From contig CAVDRM010000001.1 of assembly GCA_963611355.1 (NCBI GenBank), positions 124,001 through 188,000 of the forward strand: a DNA stretch of 64,000 nt, read 5' to 3'. Positions 1 through 9,429 of the stretch are shown here, piece after piece. Made by a program: the position numbers and the translations under genes. Numbering within the stretch: position 1 is the stretch's first letter; every line of letters starts with the position of its first letter. Under the pieces are notes generated by a model. That model was not told the DNA's origin. It searched no databases and saw only the letters and a list, made by a program, of their open reading frames with translations. The DNA comes from CAVDRM01 sp963611355 (GTDB lineage: Bacteria; Bacillota; Clostridia; Christensenellales; Aristaeellaceae).

Positions 1-16
1 CGTTTAAGTTAAAGCC

Positions 17-1213
17 TTACAGATTTAATTCCTTCCGATACTGCGCATATTCCGCATCATTGCAGTGCACAAAGTGACCGGGCAGAATCTCGCGCAGGCT
101 CGGCTTATCGTCGCCGGTGTAATCGTGCGCGGACAGCGGGTCATAGCGCATACGGGTGCGCTTCTTCTCGCTGATGGGATCGGGCAGCGGGATGGCGGAC
201 AGAAGGCTGCGCGTGTACGGGTGCAGCGGATGGGCGAACAGTTCGTCCGAGGTCGCCAGCTCCACCATCTTGCCGTAGTACATCACCCCGATGCGGTCGG
301 AGAAGTACTTGACGACCGACAGGTCATGCGCGATGAACAGGATGGTCAGCCCAAGCTGCTCTCTCAAATCGTTCAGCAGATTGATGACCTGCGCCTGAAT
401 GGACACGTCCAAGGCGCTCACGGGCTCATCGGCAATCAGCATATCCGGATGCATGATGACTGAGCGGGCAATGCCGATGCGCTGCTTTTGTCCGCCGGAA
501 AATTCGTGCGGATAGCGGCCGGCATGCTCGCGGGTCAGACCCACCAGCTCCAATATCTCGTACACCTTTTCGTCAATGTACGCCTTGTCCCGAACGCCGT
601 TGATGATGAGCCCCTCGGCGATGATTTCCTTCACCGTCATGCGGGGGTTCAGCGAGGCGACAGGGTCCTGGAAAATCATCTGAATGTTGGTAATCAGCTT
701 GGTCTTTTTCGCAATGCGGCGGTCTTCCCGATACTTTTTCCTCAGCTCCGCCTTTTCCGCGTCCGAGACGGCGGCAGCGGCCTTTTCCTTGTATTCCTCG
801 TCGATTTGGGCGACCAGCTTAGCGGCATAGTCGCGGTCAGAATGCTTCTGGTCATGCTTCGCTTCGGCAATCTGCCGCCTGTTCTCGGCGATGACCTGCT
901 GCAGCTCCGCCTTCCTCTCCGGAGAGGCCTTCTTCATCTCCGCCTTGGCCTTCTTTATGTTCTCCGTATAGGAGAGCGTGCCGGCGCAGATGCGCTGCTC
1001 CTTAAAGTAAATGCTGCCGGAGGTGATGTCGTAAATTTTGATGATGGAACGGCCGGTCGTGGTCTTGCCGCAGCCGGATTCGCCGACGAGCCCGAAGACC
1101 TCGCCGCGCTTGATGTCAAAGCTCACGTCATCGACAGCCTTGGTGGGGCCGAAATACTGGCACAGATGCTCAACGCGCAGCAAGGGCTGCTGAGTGTCCA
1201 GGTTGCTGCTCAT
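17..1213 (-). CDS. oppF: Oligopeptide ABC transporter ATP-binding subunit, OppF-like
   Basis: This is one of the two ATPases that power oligopeptide import at the inner face of the membrane. Walker A GESGCGKTT lies at residues 44-52, the Q-loop MIFQDP near 178, the signature FSGGQKQ at 238, Walker B with LIADEP near 258 and the switch His at 297. The family is usually 320-330 residues; this one has 398 because about 90 charged, helix-prone residues (roughly 75-170) sit between Walker A and the Q-loop. It directly follows oppD with no gap, so it is the last gene of the operon. The nucleotide-binding role is clear; the insertion has no known job. Substrate could be peptides, nickel or sugars, with peptides most likely. 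Confidence 0.93.
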   Translation of the reverse strand: MSSNLDTQQPLLRVEHLCQYFGPTKAVDDVSFDIKRGEVFGLVGESGCGKTTTGRSIIKIYDITSGSIYFKEQRICAGTLSYTENIKKAKAEMKKASPERKAELQQVIAENRRQIAEAKHDQKHSDRDYAAKLVAQIDEEYKEKAAAAVSDAEKAELRKKYREDRRIAKKTKLITNIQMIFQDPVASLNPRMTVKEIIAEGLIINGVRDKAYIDEKVYEILELVGLTREHAGRYPHEFSGGQKQRIGIARSVIMHPDMLIADEPVSALDVSIQAQVINLLNDLREQLGLTILFIAHDLSVVKYFSDRIGVMYYGKMVELATSDELFAHPLHPYTRSLLSAIPLPDPISEKKRTRMRYDPLSAHDYTGDDKPSLREILPGHFVHCNDAEYAQYRKELNL

Positions 1214-3340
1214 TTACTCCACCTCCGCTTTCTTCATGCGCTCAATCCGCGCCTTGATGATCTGGGGCATCTCGACCTTCGGGGCATCCGGATGCAGCAG
1301 CCAGGTGGCTGCACTGTGGGTCTCGGACACCCTGAACATGGGCGGCTGCTCCTCAAAATCAATCTTCATGGCATAGCGGTTGCGGTCCGCAAAGGCGTCG
1401 CCCTTGGGCGGATAAATCATGTTCGGCGGCGTGCCGGGGATGGATTCCAGCTTCTCCTTCGTGTCCAGGTCCGGCATGGAGGAAAGGAGCGCCCATGTAT
1501 AGGGATGGCGCGGGTCATAGAAGATGTCGTTCGCCGTGCCGTATTCGACGATTTTGCCCGCGTACATGACGGCGATGTCGTCCGCCATGTTCGCCACCAC
1601 GCCGAGGTCATGCGTGATGAAGATGATGGACAGGTTGCGCTCCTTCTTTAATTTGTTGATAAGCTCCAGAATCTGCGCCTGAATGGTCACGTCCAGCGCC
1701 GTGGTCGGCTCGTCGCAAATGAGGATATCGGGGTCTGCGGCCAGGGCGATGGCAATGACGATGCGCTGGCGCATGCCGCCCGAAAATTCAAACGGGTACT
1801 GGTAGAAGCGGGTGCGCGGCTCATGGATGCCGACCTCCTCCATCAGGCGGATGGCCTTTTCCTTCGCCATGCCCTTGGTGATGCGGTACACGGCCTGCGA
1901 CGCCTTTGCCTTGAAAAAGTCAATCAGCGCGATGCCGCGGGCATGGAAATCCACGCTTTCGGAGGCTTCGATATACGCTGTATAGCGCTCAATCAGACGG
2001 TCGATGACCGTCATGATGTTGTCCTTCAAGTCGTTTAAATCATAGACGTTCTTCGGGATGACCTTCCACTCCACGCTCTTTCCGCGGGCAATGAGACGCT
2101 CGCGGCGGCGGGTCTGGCGGTTGAAGCGCGCCTCCTCGCGGGGGTTATTGTGCATATGGAAGAAATACTGGTCAATGGCATGGTCAAGGCTCGTGCCGAA
2201 GGCATAGGCCGCGCTGTCCTTGATGACCTCCAGACGGTCAATGGACGCTTCAATCTGCCTGGTCAGGTCTCTGCACAGGGTCTTTGCGCCGCCCTTGTCA
2301 AAATCGCCGAGATAGTAGGTGCGCGCCTTTTGGAGCGACTCCACAACCTTGCGCTTTTCTTCAAGCGCTGCCATGTAGGAATGCCGAACACCCTTTTCCT
2401 CCAGCGCGATGAACTCCAGCATGAAGTTGTCGTCCAGATACCGGAGCACCTCCTCATTGACCTCGTCAATGGGGCGGCCGCTCAGGTCCGCGCCGGGATT
2501 TTTGTACATATAGTAGCCGATGCGGAAAAAGTCCGGCCTCGTCTGCCCTGTCATTTCGGTGAGCAGGCCGCGCAGGGACTGCATGGCCTTCAGCGCATTG
2601 TCCTGATTCCCCTTGGCGGCGTGCAGCTCGACCGCCGCATTCTGAAGCTCTCCCTTAAAGTGGCTCGTCAGGTAGACGTTATTGATGCGCTTCAGGCGTC
2701 CGGCGAACTCCTTGAGCCGCGCATTATAATCAATGGTCTGCTTCTTTTCGGCCTTGAAGAGCGTATCCTCAATGAGGGACAAAAGGTCGGCCGCCGCGGA
2801 ATGGTCGATGTTGTACGCCTGCTCCAGCTTGGTCGCCTGAATGTTGAACTTGTCGAAGGTCGCGCACAGCTCATTGATGCGGGCGGCCTCGGTGGGCGCG
2901 CTGGCGGCCAGCATGTGCGTCTTCAGCAGGCGCAGCATATCGTTGAATTCCTTCCGCGCCTCGCGCCGCGCCGCCTTGTTCTTCAGCAGCATGGCTTCCG
3001 TTATCTGCTTGCCGATTTTGACGATGGGGTTCAGGGAGGACAGCGGGTCTTGGAAAATCATGGAAATTTTATCGCCGCGCAGCTTGTGCAGAACGTCCTC
3101 CGGCACGCGCAGCAAATCCTTGCCGTCGTAGAGGATCTCGCCGCCCTCGACGATGGCATTGCCCGCCAGGATGCCGATGACGGCCTTGGAGGTGACGGAC
3201 TTGCCGGAGCCGGATTCGCCGACGATGGCCAGCGTCTTGCCGCGCTCCAGGTCAAAGGAAATATCGCGCACGGCCTTCAGCGTGCCGCTGGTGGTGCGGA
3301 AGGCGACCTTTAATTTCTTTACCTCAAGAATCTTATCCAT
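1214..3340 (-). CDS. oppD: Oligopeptide ABC transporter ATP-binding subunit, OppD-like, with giant insertion
   Basis: This is the second transporter ATPase. Walker A GESGSGKS is at about 41-48, the Q-loop MIFQDPLSSLNP near 94-105, the signature FSGGMRQ at about 519 and Walker B ILICDEPTTALD near 540. The C-terminal oligopeptide-binding extension containing IPGTPPN is present. At 708 residues it is twice the usual length. The excess, about 365 residues from roughly 120 to 485, is a helical, charged segment rich in Lys, Glu, Ala and Leu inside the helical subdomain that contacts the permease. All catalytic motifs are intact, so I infer a working ATPase with an added domain. It ends next to oppF and starts 3 bases after oppC. 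Confidence 0.93.
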   Translation of the reverse strand: MDKILEVKKLKVAFRTTSGTLKAVRDISFDLERGKTLAIVGESGSGKSVTSKAVIGILAGNAIVEGGEILYDGKDLLRVPEDVLHKLRGDKISMIFQDPLSSLNPIVKIGKQITEAMLLKNKAARREARKEFNDMLRLLKTHMLAASAPTEAARINELCATFDKFNIQATKLEQAYNIDHSAAADLLSLIEDTLFKAEKKQTIDYNARLKEFAGRLKRINNVYLTSHFKGELQNAAVELHAAKGNQDNALKAMQSLRGLLTEMTGQTRPDFFRIGYYMYKNPGADLSGRPIDEVNEEVLRYLDDNFMLEFIALEEKGVRHSYMAALEEKRKVVESLQKARTYYLGDFDKGGAKTLCRDLTRQIEASIDRLEVIKDSAAYAFGTSLDHAIDQYFFHMHNNPREEARFNRQTRRRERLIARGKSVEWKVIPKNVYDLNDLKDNIMTVIDRLIERYTAYIEASESVDFHARGIALIDFFKAKASQAVYRITKGMAKEKAIRLMEEVGIHEPRTRFYQYPFEFSGGMRQRIVIAIALAADPDILICDEPTTALDVTIQAQILELINKLKKERNLSIIFITHDLGVVANMADDIAVMYAGKIVEYGTANDIFYDPRHPYTWALLSSMPDLDTKEKLESIPGTPPNMIYPPKGDAFADRNRYAMKIDFEEQPPMFRVSETHSAATWLLHPDAPKVEMPQIIKARIERMKKAEVE

Positions 3341-3343
3341 GCG

Positions 3344-4918
3344 TCAATCCTCCACTCCGCGCAGCGACGGGTTGAAAGCGTCGCGCAGTCCATTGCCGAA
3401 CAGGTTAAAGCAAATCATGAGCAGGGACAAAATGAGCGCCGGATAAATCATCAGGTGCGGGTAGTTCGTCCAGATGCTGCTGGCATCGGAAAGCAGCGTG
3501 CCAAGGGACGTCGTTTCCGCAGAGCCGAGCTTGACGATGCCCAGATAGCTCAGCATGCTCTCGGAGTTGATGACGCCCGGAATGACCAGCGCGCTGGATG
3601 TGATAATCGTGCCCAGAGAATTGGGGAAGATGTGCTTCCAGATGATGCGCCTGTCGCTCGCGCCCAGGGTGCGCGCCGCCATGACGTATTCCTGATTTTT
3701 GAAGCGGTAGAACTGCGTCCTCACGCGGTACGCCGTGCCTATCCACCCGGTTAAAACGAAGGCGAACAAAAGGCTCGGCACGGCGCCGACCTTCGCCGAC
3801 AGGTGAATCTGGAACAGTGTCGCCACGATGATGAAGGGAACGCCCGACAGAATGTCGCTGATGCGGTCGAGGATAAGGTCCACCACGCCGCCGTAGTAGC
3901 CCTGCACCGCGCCGTAAATCGCGCCGATGATGAAGTTGATGATGGACACGCACACGGCGACCAGAAGGCTCAGCTTGATACCGCCCGCCATGCGCAGGGC
4001 AAGGTCATAGCCCTGGCTGTCCGTGCCCAGGAAATAGCTCGGCTCAAAGCCGTTCTTATAAAGGTAATAGTTATAGTACAGAACGCGCACCTTGTACTGC
4101 GCGGTCTCGAACGTGCCGCCGCCCGCGTACTCATAATAGATGAGGTTGCCGGCCGCGTCGCGCTTGTAGTTGTCTTCCAGCACGGTATCGGCCTCGTAGG
4201 TCAGCTCCTCGGCCTTGCCCTTTTCGTTGATGCGCACGGGCGTGCTCTTCTTGGTCTTGTACCAGTTGTTGGCATCGCTGGCGTCCACGTTATAGCTGTT
4301 GTCCTCGACCAGCGGATAGAAGACATGTTTGCCGGTCTCCTGCTCCCACTGAAGGATTTTCTGATACTCGCTCTGCTCCAGGCTCAGGTACTTGAAGCCG
4401 ACCTCAAGGTAGGTGTCAATCTTGCCGGTGAAGTTCTTGGTGACGTTCTTGCCGGCCTTCTTTTCCACGGGGTCGCTGACGGAGAGCATGGGCTGGTAGT
4501 AGCTTTTCAGCCCGTCCCCGATGGTGACTTCACGGCCGTCAAACGCCTCCGCGCCCACGCCGACGGCCACGGCCTTGATGAGCCCCTTCTCGGAGAAGGC
4601 GCGGGTCGTGCCGCCGTCAAAAATGCCGTAGGGACGAAGGGCCAGCACACGCGGCGCTTTCTTGGCGTAGTAGGAATCCATAAAGCGGGAATCATAGCGG
4701 GTGTTGATGATGGGGGTCAGAAAGGCGAACAGCACCACGCAGATGATGATAACGGCCGCCGCCACGGAAGCATGGTTCTTGCGGAAGCGAATCCATGCGT
4801 CCTTAAAATAGCCGATGGGCTTATCCTCAAATTTTTTATCGGCGATTCTCTCGCCGGTGTGTACGAATTCAAACGCTTCCTGGGGGATCTTGGAAGCCGC
4901 CGTATATTTTTCTGACAT
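3344..4918 (-). CDS. oppC: Oligopeptide ABC transporter permease, OppC-like, with extracytoplasmic insertion
   Basis: This is one of the two membrane-spanning subunits. The first membrane helix is at about residues 50-72. The core permease, with further helices and the EAA-type cytoplasmic loop around AARTLGASDRRII, occupies the C-terminal 230 residues and ends with the family's typical DAFNPSLRG. Between helix 1 and GTDSQGYDLALR there are about 220 extra residues rich in Tyr, Asp and Lys, predicted to lie outside the cell where ordinary OppC proteins have a short loop. The total is 524 residues against about 300-340 for the family. The gene sits between oppB and oppD with gaps of 1-3 bases. 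Confidence 0.92.
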   Translation of the reverse strand: MSEKYTAASKIPQEAFEFVHTGERIADKKFEDKPIGYFKDAWIRFRKNHASVAAAVIIICVVLFAFLTPIINTRYDSRFMDSYYAKKAPRVLALRPYGIFDGGTTRAFSEKGLIKAVAVGVGAEAFDGREVTIGDGLKSYYQPMLSVSDPVEKKAGKNVTKNFTGKIDTYLEVGFKYLSLEQSEYQKILQWEQETGKHVFYPLVEDNSYNVDASDANNWYKTKKSTPVRINEKGKAEELTYEADTVLEDNYKRDAAGNLIYYEYAGGGTFETAQYKVRVLYYNYYLYKNGFEPSYFLGTDSQGYDLALRMAGGIKLSLLVAVCVSIINFIIGAIYGAVQGYYGGVVDLILDRISDILSGVPFIIVATLFQIHLSAKVGAVPSLLFAFVLTGWIGTAYRVRTQFYRFKNQEYVMAARTLGASDRRIIWKHIFPNSLGTIITSSALVIPGVINSESMLSYLGIVKLGSAETTSLGTLLSDASSIWTNYPHLMIYPALILSLLMICFNLFGNGLRDAFNPSLRGVED

Positions 4919-4919
4919 C

Positions 4920-5879
4920 TTACTTCTCCCCCATTCTGATTCTCGGATCGATAAAGCCGTAGCTGATATCCACCACGATACCGGCCAGGAGGCCGATGAA
5001 GGTGTAGAAAATGCCGTCCATCATGAACACGTCATAGTCGAACAGCCGGATGGACTTGATGTACAGCTGGCCGACGCCGGGGATGGAGAAAATCTGTTCG
5101 ATAATCATCGAGCCGCCCAGAATGCCGATGAAGCTGGAAATCAGCATCGGCAGAATCGGCACCATGGCGTTTTTCATGGCATGGCGGACGGTGGCCTGGC
5201 TGCGGCTCAGGCCCTTGGTGCGCGCCAGAAGCATATAATCGGAGGTCAGCGTTTCCGTCAGCTCCGCACGGGTGAAGCGGCAAAGCCCCGCAATCTCGCC
5301 GAAGGAGAGCGCCAGCACGGGCGCAATCATGGAATAAAACATCTTCCAGGTCATCCACGAGCCGCCCGCATCATTCAGGGAATACACCTGGAGCGGAAGC
5401 CAGCCCAGCTTGAAGTACAGGAAGTACTGCACCAGAAAAGCGTAGACATAGCTGGGAATGGACACAAACAGCATGACCATCGTGCTGATAAAGGAATCCT
5501 GCCACTTGTTTTTCTTGATGGCGGCGAAGATGCCCAGCCCGATGCCCAGCGGAATCGAAAACAGAAGGGAATAGAGGTTGACCAGCACGGTCGGCAGCAG
5601 ACGGTCAATCAATACGTCCCAGGCCGGCTGACGGAATGCGATATACCACGACGTGCCAAAGTCCCACTTTGTCACGATGTTCTTCAGATAGATGCCGAAC
5701 TGCACAAGCAAAGGCTCATCATAGCCCAGCGCGGTCCAGCGCTCCTGAATGGCCGCGGCCTGCACCTTGTCGGTGGGCAGCTCGCGGGGCAGCATTCGAA
5801 TCAGCACGAATTCCATTGTGGTGATGACGAACAACACAAAGAACATCAACAGAATTCGCTTGAGGACGTATTTTGTCAT
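4920..5879 (-). CDS. oppB: Oligopeptide ABC transporter permease, OppB-like
   Basis: This is the partner permease of normal size (319 residues). The first helix is at about 9-30, followed by an extracytoplasmic loop and five more helices. The cytoplasmic coupling loop ARTKGLSRSQATVRHAMKNA is present and is the contact site for the ATPases, and the C-terminus DPRIRMGEK is typical of the family. It is the only subunit of this operon without an insertion beyond a few residues. It lies 212 bases downstream of oppA, separated by two strong hairpins, and one base before oppC. Confidence 0.94.
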   Translation of the reverse strand: MTKYVLKRILLMFFVLFVITTMEFVLIRMLPRELPTDKVQAAAIQERWTALGYDEPLLVQFGIYLKNIVTKWDFGTSWYIAFRQPAWDVLIDRLLPTVLVNLYSLLFSIPLGIGLGIFAAIKKNKWQDSFISTMVMLFVSIPSYVYAFLVQYFLYFKLGWLPLQVYSLNDAGGSWMTWKMFYSMIAPVLALSFGEIAGLCRFTRAELTETLTSDYMLLARTKGLSRSQATVRHAMKNAMVPILPMLISSFIGILGGSMIIEQIFSIPGVGQLYIKSIRLFDYDVFMMDGIFYTFIGLLAGIVVDISYGFIDPRIRMGEK

Positions 5880-5959
5880 ATCATCGTCTCCTTTGGCTGT
5901 TTTCTATAAGACCATGCCGCTGAAATCCTCCCGTCAGGCGGTGCAGAAACAGCCGAAAA

Positions 5960-6072
5960 CCATGAGCGGGGGAAAGAAACTCTCCCCCCTCATGGGTCTC
6001 CAAAACCGGTCTTATGCCTTTTTGCCGAAAGCCCCTGCGGGGGCTGCCCGAAGGGACAGGCGCGCCGCAGGG
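5960..6072 (-). other. Two strong hairpins between oppA and oppB
   Basis: An inverted repeat at 5960-5995 (arms CCATGAG with GGGGGA, closing with TCATGG) and a second at 6033-6072 (CCCTGCGG with CCGCAGGG) lie in the 212-base gap. Neither is followed by a convincing T-run on the minus strand. Stem-loops after a binding-protein gene commonly stabilise its mRNA or partly stop transcription, so that the binding protein outnumbers the permease. I infer that role here. Confidence 0.55.
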
Positions 6073-6091
6073 TTTTTCCGGTCAATCGACA

Positions 6092-8665
6092 TTACTCGTA
6101 GCTCAGCTCGCTGCCCTCTTCGGCAAGGTACTTGGCCCACTCCGCGTCCGTGTAGTTGTACTTCATCAGACGCAGTCCGCCGAAGTCATACATGATGTTG
6201 TATTCATCGGTGTAGTAGTCCAGCTGATAGCTCAGCAGGGAGCAGACGGTGGTGCTGGCCAGCGGGATACGATAATACTTCTCTAAGTAGAGCTCTTCCA
6301 TCTGAGCGGTGATAAACAGCTTGGTCGCAAAGTCCGCATCGGTGAACCTGCCGGTGCCGATGAGCGCACGGGACCACTCCTGCCACGTCATGGTGACTTC
6401 CTCGCCGTTGACGGTCAGGGTCAGGTTCTCCGTGGACGGATCCCAGCAGCCCGCTTCGTTGATGCTGTACTGCTCGGTGTCGCAATAGACCTGGAAGTTG
6501 CGGAACGGATAGAAGGCAGCGCCGCCCCATGCGCCATAGCCGATGGCGTATTCGCCCTTGGCCACATCGTCGTAACGGTTGTTGATGTTGCCGACGGCTT
6601 CAAAGGTCAGCTTGCCGAAGCCGGAGCCTTCCAGCGCGGCGTTGATGTTCTTGGTCAGGATCTCGCACTGCTTGCTGTCGATGGACTCGATGGAGCCCTT
6701 CTTCCAGCCGATGCGGATGACGATGTCCTGTCCCTCGGTGTACAGGCCGGCCTCGACCAGCTCCTTGCAGGCCTGAGCGAAGAGCTCCTTCGCCTGGGTC
6801 AGGTTGTAGCCGTTGATGGACTGATAGGCATCCTTCAGGGTCGCATAGGGTGTGCCCTCACCGTATTCAACGCCGTAGAGGTTACAGATGGCCTGCATCG
6901 CCTCGTCGGAGCTGCGGTAGGAGGAAGTCGGGTCGTTGTACACGTCGTAGAAGTACAGGGTGTTCATCAGGGAGTAGGTCGGCTTGTAGCCCTCGGTCGC
7001 GGTGACATATTCGGCGCGGTCGATGGCCAGGCTCATGGCCTTGCGGAAGTTCACGTTGGACAGAACCACGGAATTGGTGTTGCCCTTGGATTCGTCCATC
7101 GTCTTCAGGTTATCCAGACCGCAGTTGAAGAAGAAGGACATGGTGTAGGTCTCGTCCACCTTGTACAGGCGGTCGGAGGAAGAGAAGGTCACCAGCTCCT
7201 CGGCGGAGGGGCTCCAGTCGCTCAGCTCGCCCTTTAAGAACGCCTGCTTCGCGGCGGCTTCGTCCATCACGTCGATAACGACGGAGGTGGTCTTGTACTG
7301 CTGCACGGATTCGCCGTCCACCAGGAAGTTGGTCATGGACAGGAGCGAACCGTCTTCCTGCTTCTCATAGCCGAGCCAGTTCTCGTTCTGGACGAAGACC
7401 AGCTGCTTGTCGGGCTGCAGGGAAGCAATCTTGTACGGGCCGTAGGACATGGTGTTGGCCATGGTGGTGCCGTAGTTGGTGGTGGTCAGCGAGCCGGTGG
7501 TGTCGATGCCCGCTTCGTAGTAGGGCTTGTACACCAGCCAGGTTCTGATGCAGGAGGTGAGGAAGTAGTTGAAGTCGATGTACTGGGCGTTGACATAGCG
7601 GATGGTGTAGTCGTCCACCTTGTAGCAGCCCACGGTGCTGTCATAGTCGCACACGGGATATTCACGCGCATAGACCATGTAGCCCACAGCCTCGGCATCG
7701 CTCTCGCCCCAGTCCGCCACGGCGGTGATGACGTTCACGATGAGGCCGTAGCTCTCGTCCGTCAGGGCGACGCGGCCGTTCTCGTCCGCCATCGCCAGCA
7801 GGGAGTTATAGGCGTCCACGCCGAAGTAGGCTTCGCCGTAAGCGTCCACATAGTACGCCAGCGTTTTGGAGCCGAGCCAGGTCAGGGCGTCCTTGAGCGC
7901 CACGTAGACCGGATAGCCCTCGGCGGTCTTGTAGGTGCCGTCCTCGCCCTTGACCAGATCGCTCATCTGGTAGGCGTAGGCGCTGGTGCCGTAGTTGTCG
8001 ATGTAGGCCACGGAGCCGGCGCTGTAGTACGCCATGCCGCCGGCCACGGCGGACTCGCCCGCATAGTACAGGTTGGCGCGGTAGTTCTTCATCGCCGGGT
8101 CAAGCAGGCGCTGCATGGAGTAGATATAGTCGTCGGCGGTGATGGCCTCGCCGTTTTCCCACTTGGCGTCGGGGTTGAGCTTGAACTCAAACACATAGCC
8201 CTTTTCGGCGGTCTCGACGGTGTCGCCCTGCTTGAGGGTGACGCCGTACTTGGTCAGGTCGTCACGATGCGCGGCGGTCACGTCCTCGATGGAGGTGGCC
8301 ATTTCGTAAATCCACTGGTACACGCTGTTCTCGGAGTCCAGAATGGACAGGGCGCAGAACCCAGAGGACAGGTAACTCAGGATGGAATCGTCGGCGCTGG
8401 TTTCCCAGGTATGGAGGTTCCAGTTGTTGCCAAGCGCCGAGGTGTAGGTGTGATACGTGTAGGTATCCGGCACCTTCGCGGCTGCTGCGGCGGCTTCGGC
8501 GGCCTCCTTCGCGGCGATCTCGGCGGCGACCTGCGCGGTCAGCTCGTCCACCTTCGCGTTGAGGTTGGTGATCTCGGTGTTCTTCTTCGACACGACAACG
8601 CCGAAGACAGCGCCGACGACCACGACCACAGCGACAAGAAGAATCCACATCTTTTTGACGGTCAT
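6092..8665 (-). CDS. oppA: Oligopeptide-binding protein, OppA-like (SBP family 5), membrane-anchored
   Basis: This is the extracellular receptor that captures peptides for the Opp transporter. The N-terminus MTVKKMWILLVAVVVVVG is a hydrophobic helix with no Cys lipobox, followed by a short Lys/Glu/Ala coiled coil (about 28-65), so it is probably held by a membrane helix rather than as a lipoprotein. Family motifs include YVFEFKLNPDAKWENG and DYIYSMQRLLDP near 170-200 and FRKAMSLAIDRAEYV in the second half. It has 857 residues against 530-600 for typical members, with added Tyr/Ala/Asp-rich stretches. The start is supported by AAGGAG about 10 bases upstream. First gene of the operon, with its own sigma-A promoter. 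Confidence 0.9.
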   Translation of the reverse strand: MTVKKMWILLVAVVVVVGAVFGVVVSKKNTEITNLNAKVDELTAQVAAEIAAKEAAEAAAAAAKVPDTYTYHTYTSALGNNWNLHTWETSADDSILSYLSSGFCALSILDSENSVYQWIYEMATSIEDVTAAHRDDLTKYGVTLKQGDTVETAEKGYVFEFKLNPDAKWENGEAITADDYIYSMQRLLDPAMKNYRANLYYAGESAVAGGMAYYSAGSVAYIDNYGTSAYAYQMSDLVKGEDGTYKTAEGYPVYVALKDALTWLGSKTLAYYVDAYGEAYFGVDAYNSLLAMADENGRVALTDESYGLIVNVITAVADWGESDAEAVGYMVYAREYPVCDYDSTVGCYKVDDYTIRYVNAQYIDFNYFLTSCIRTWLVYKPYYEAGIDTTGSLTTTNYGTTMANTMSYGPYKIASLQPDKQLVFVQNENWLGYEKQEDGSLLSMTNFLVDGESVQQYKTTSVVIDVMDEAAAKQAFLKGELSDWSPSAEELVTFSSSDRLYKVDETYTMSFFFNCGLDNLKTMDESKGNTNSVVLSNVNFRKAMSLAIDRAEYVTATEGYKPTYSLMNTLYFYDVYNDPTSSYRSSDEAMQAICNLYGVEYGEGTPYATLKDAYQSINGYNLTQAKELFAQACKELVEAGLYTEGQDIVIRIGWKKGSIESIDSKQCEILTKNINAALEGSGFGKLTFEAVGNINNRYDDVAKGEYAIGYGAWGGAAFYPFRNFQVYCDTEQYSINEAGCWDPSTENLTLTVNGEEVTMTWQEWSRALIGTGRFTDADFATKLFITAQMEELYLEKYYRIPLASTTVCSLLSYQLDYYTDEYNIMYDFGGLRLMKYNYTDAEWAKYLAEEGSELSYE

Positions 8666-8757
8666 GATTCGTTTCTCCTTCTCTTTGATTTATCTGCACG
8701 GCAGAGAGCCCCTCCCTGACCGTTGTGCTGATAGCACCGCAGATAGTTAACAGATTC

Positions 8758-8786
8758 ATTATACCAATCCGCGAAAAAATTGTAAA
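8758..8786 (-). promoter_or_regulatory. Sigma-A promoter of the opp operon
   Basis: On the minus strand a -35 TTTACA (8781-8786) and a -10 TATAAT (8758-8763) are separated by exactly 17 bases, about 93 bases upstream of the oppA start. The strong match and spacing make it the likely operon promoter. Confidence 0.75.
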
Positions 8787-9360
8787 GAACCTTTGAACAA
8801 AAAACCGCGCCGAAAAATTACATTTCCGTAACATTTGCCGATTTGCCGCGCTTTTTTTGCCCTGTCTCAACAACCTCGCGGAGGGGAGAACGGATAAGGC
8901 GCACGGAGGATGACGCTCAGAGCCGATGCGCCTTCACCCATGCGGGCAGCGCTTCAGAGCCCGTTTTCCCCGAAGCGGCGCCGGGGCCCGCCTGAACGGT
9001 CGCCCCGTTTGTGCAGCCCATGCGCAGGCGTTTCCGCCTGAAAAAGCCCTCCGTCCGAGGGAGCGAGGGAAAAGCCCCCTCTCCTCCCAGCCCACTGCCC
9101 CCACTGACCACTGACCACTGACCAATGACCACCGTCCCCCGCAGCACCGTATGGATTCGCCATATGTCCCGCTGTTTCCTGCCGATTTTCGGATTTTTGA
9201 AAATAATTCTCTGCATTTCCTTCCCGTACCGTTATGCCATCGCCCTTTCTGGCTGATGCTTTCCGAAACGTCCGATTTCGCGTTTTTTCGGGTATTTATG
9301 TCATTGTGAGTGAGCGGGCGGCTTCCGCCGTCCGCGTGTCCGTGCTTTTCTCTCTTCCCT
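8787..9360. other. Non-coding stretch with a short ACTGACC repeat
   Basis: No frame here has convincing coding character or a ribosome site. At 9099-9130 the plus strand carries a short tandem run of CACTGAC-type units, and around 9335-9370 there is a pyrimidine-rich CT run. The rest holds nothing I recognise. The nearest genes on both sides read on the minus strand. Confidence 0.5.
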
Positions 9361-9374
9361 CTCTCTCTTTTAAA

Positions 9375-9402
9375 CCTAACCTTACCTAACCTAACCTAAC
9401 CT
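9375..9402. repeat. Telomere-like CCTAA microsatellite
   Basis: Five imperfect to perfect tandem copies of CCTAA(C) run along the plus strand just before the larger tandem repeat. It is a simple sequence repeat in non-coding DNA. Nothing suggests an actual telomere. Confidence 0.7.
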
Positions 9403-9429
9403 GCGGCAGACAAACGCGGCGTTTTGACA

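Noticed and set aside
65..4915. Long plus-strand frames opposite the opp genes
   Set aside because: They are mirror frames of GC-rich genes: no ribosome sites or domains, and the minus-strand genes are certain.
9375..9402. Telomere or chromosome end
   Set aside because: Too few copies and inside a chromosome-like setting; only a microsatellite.
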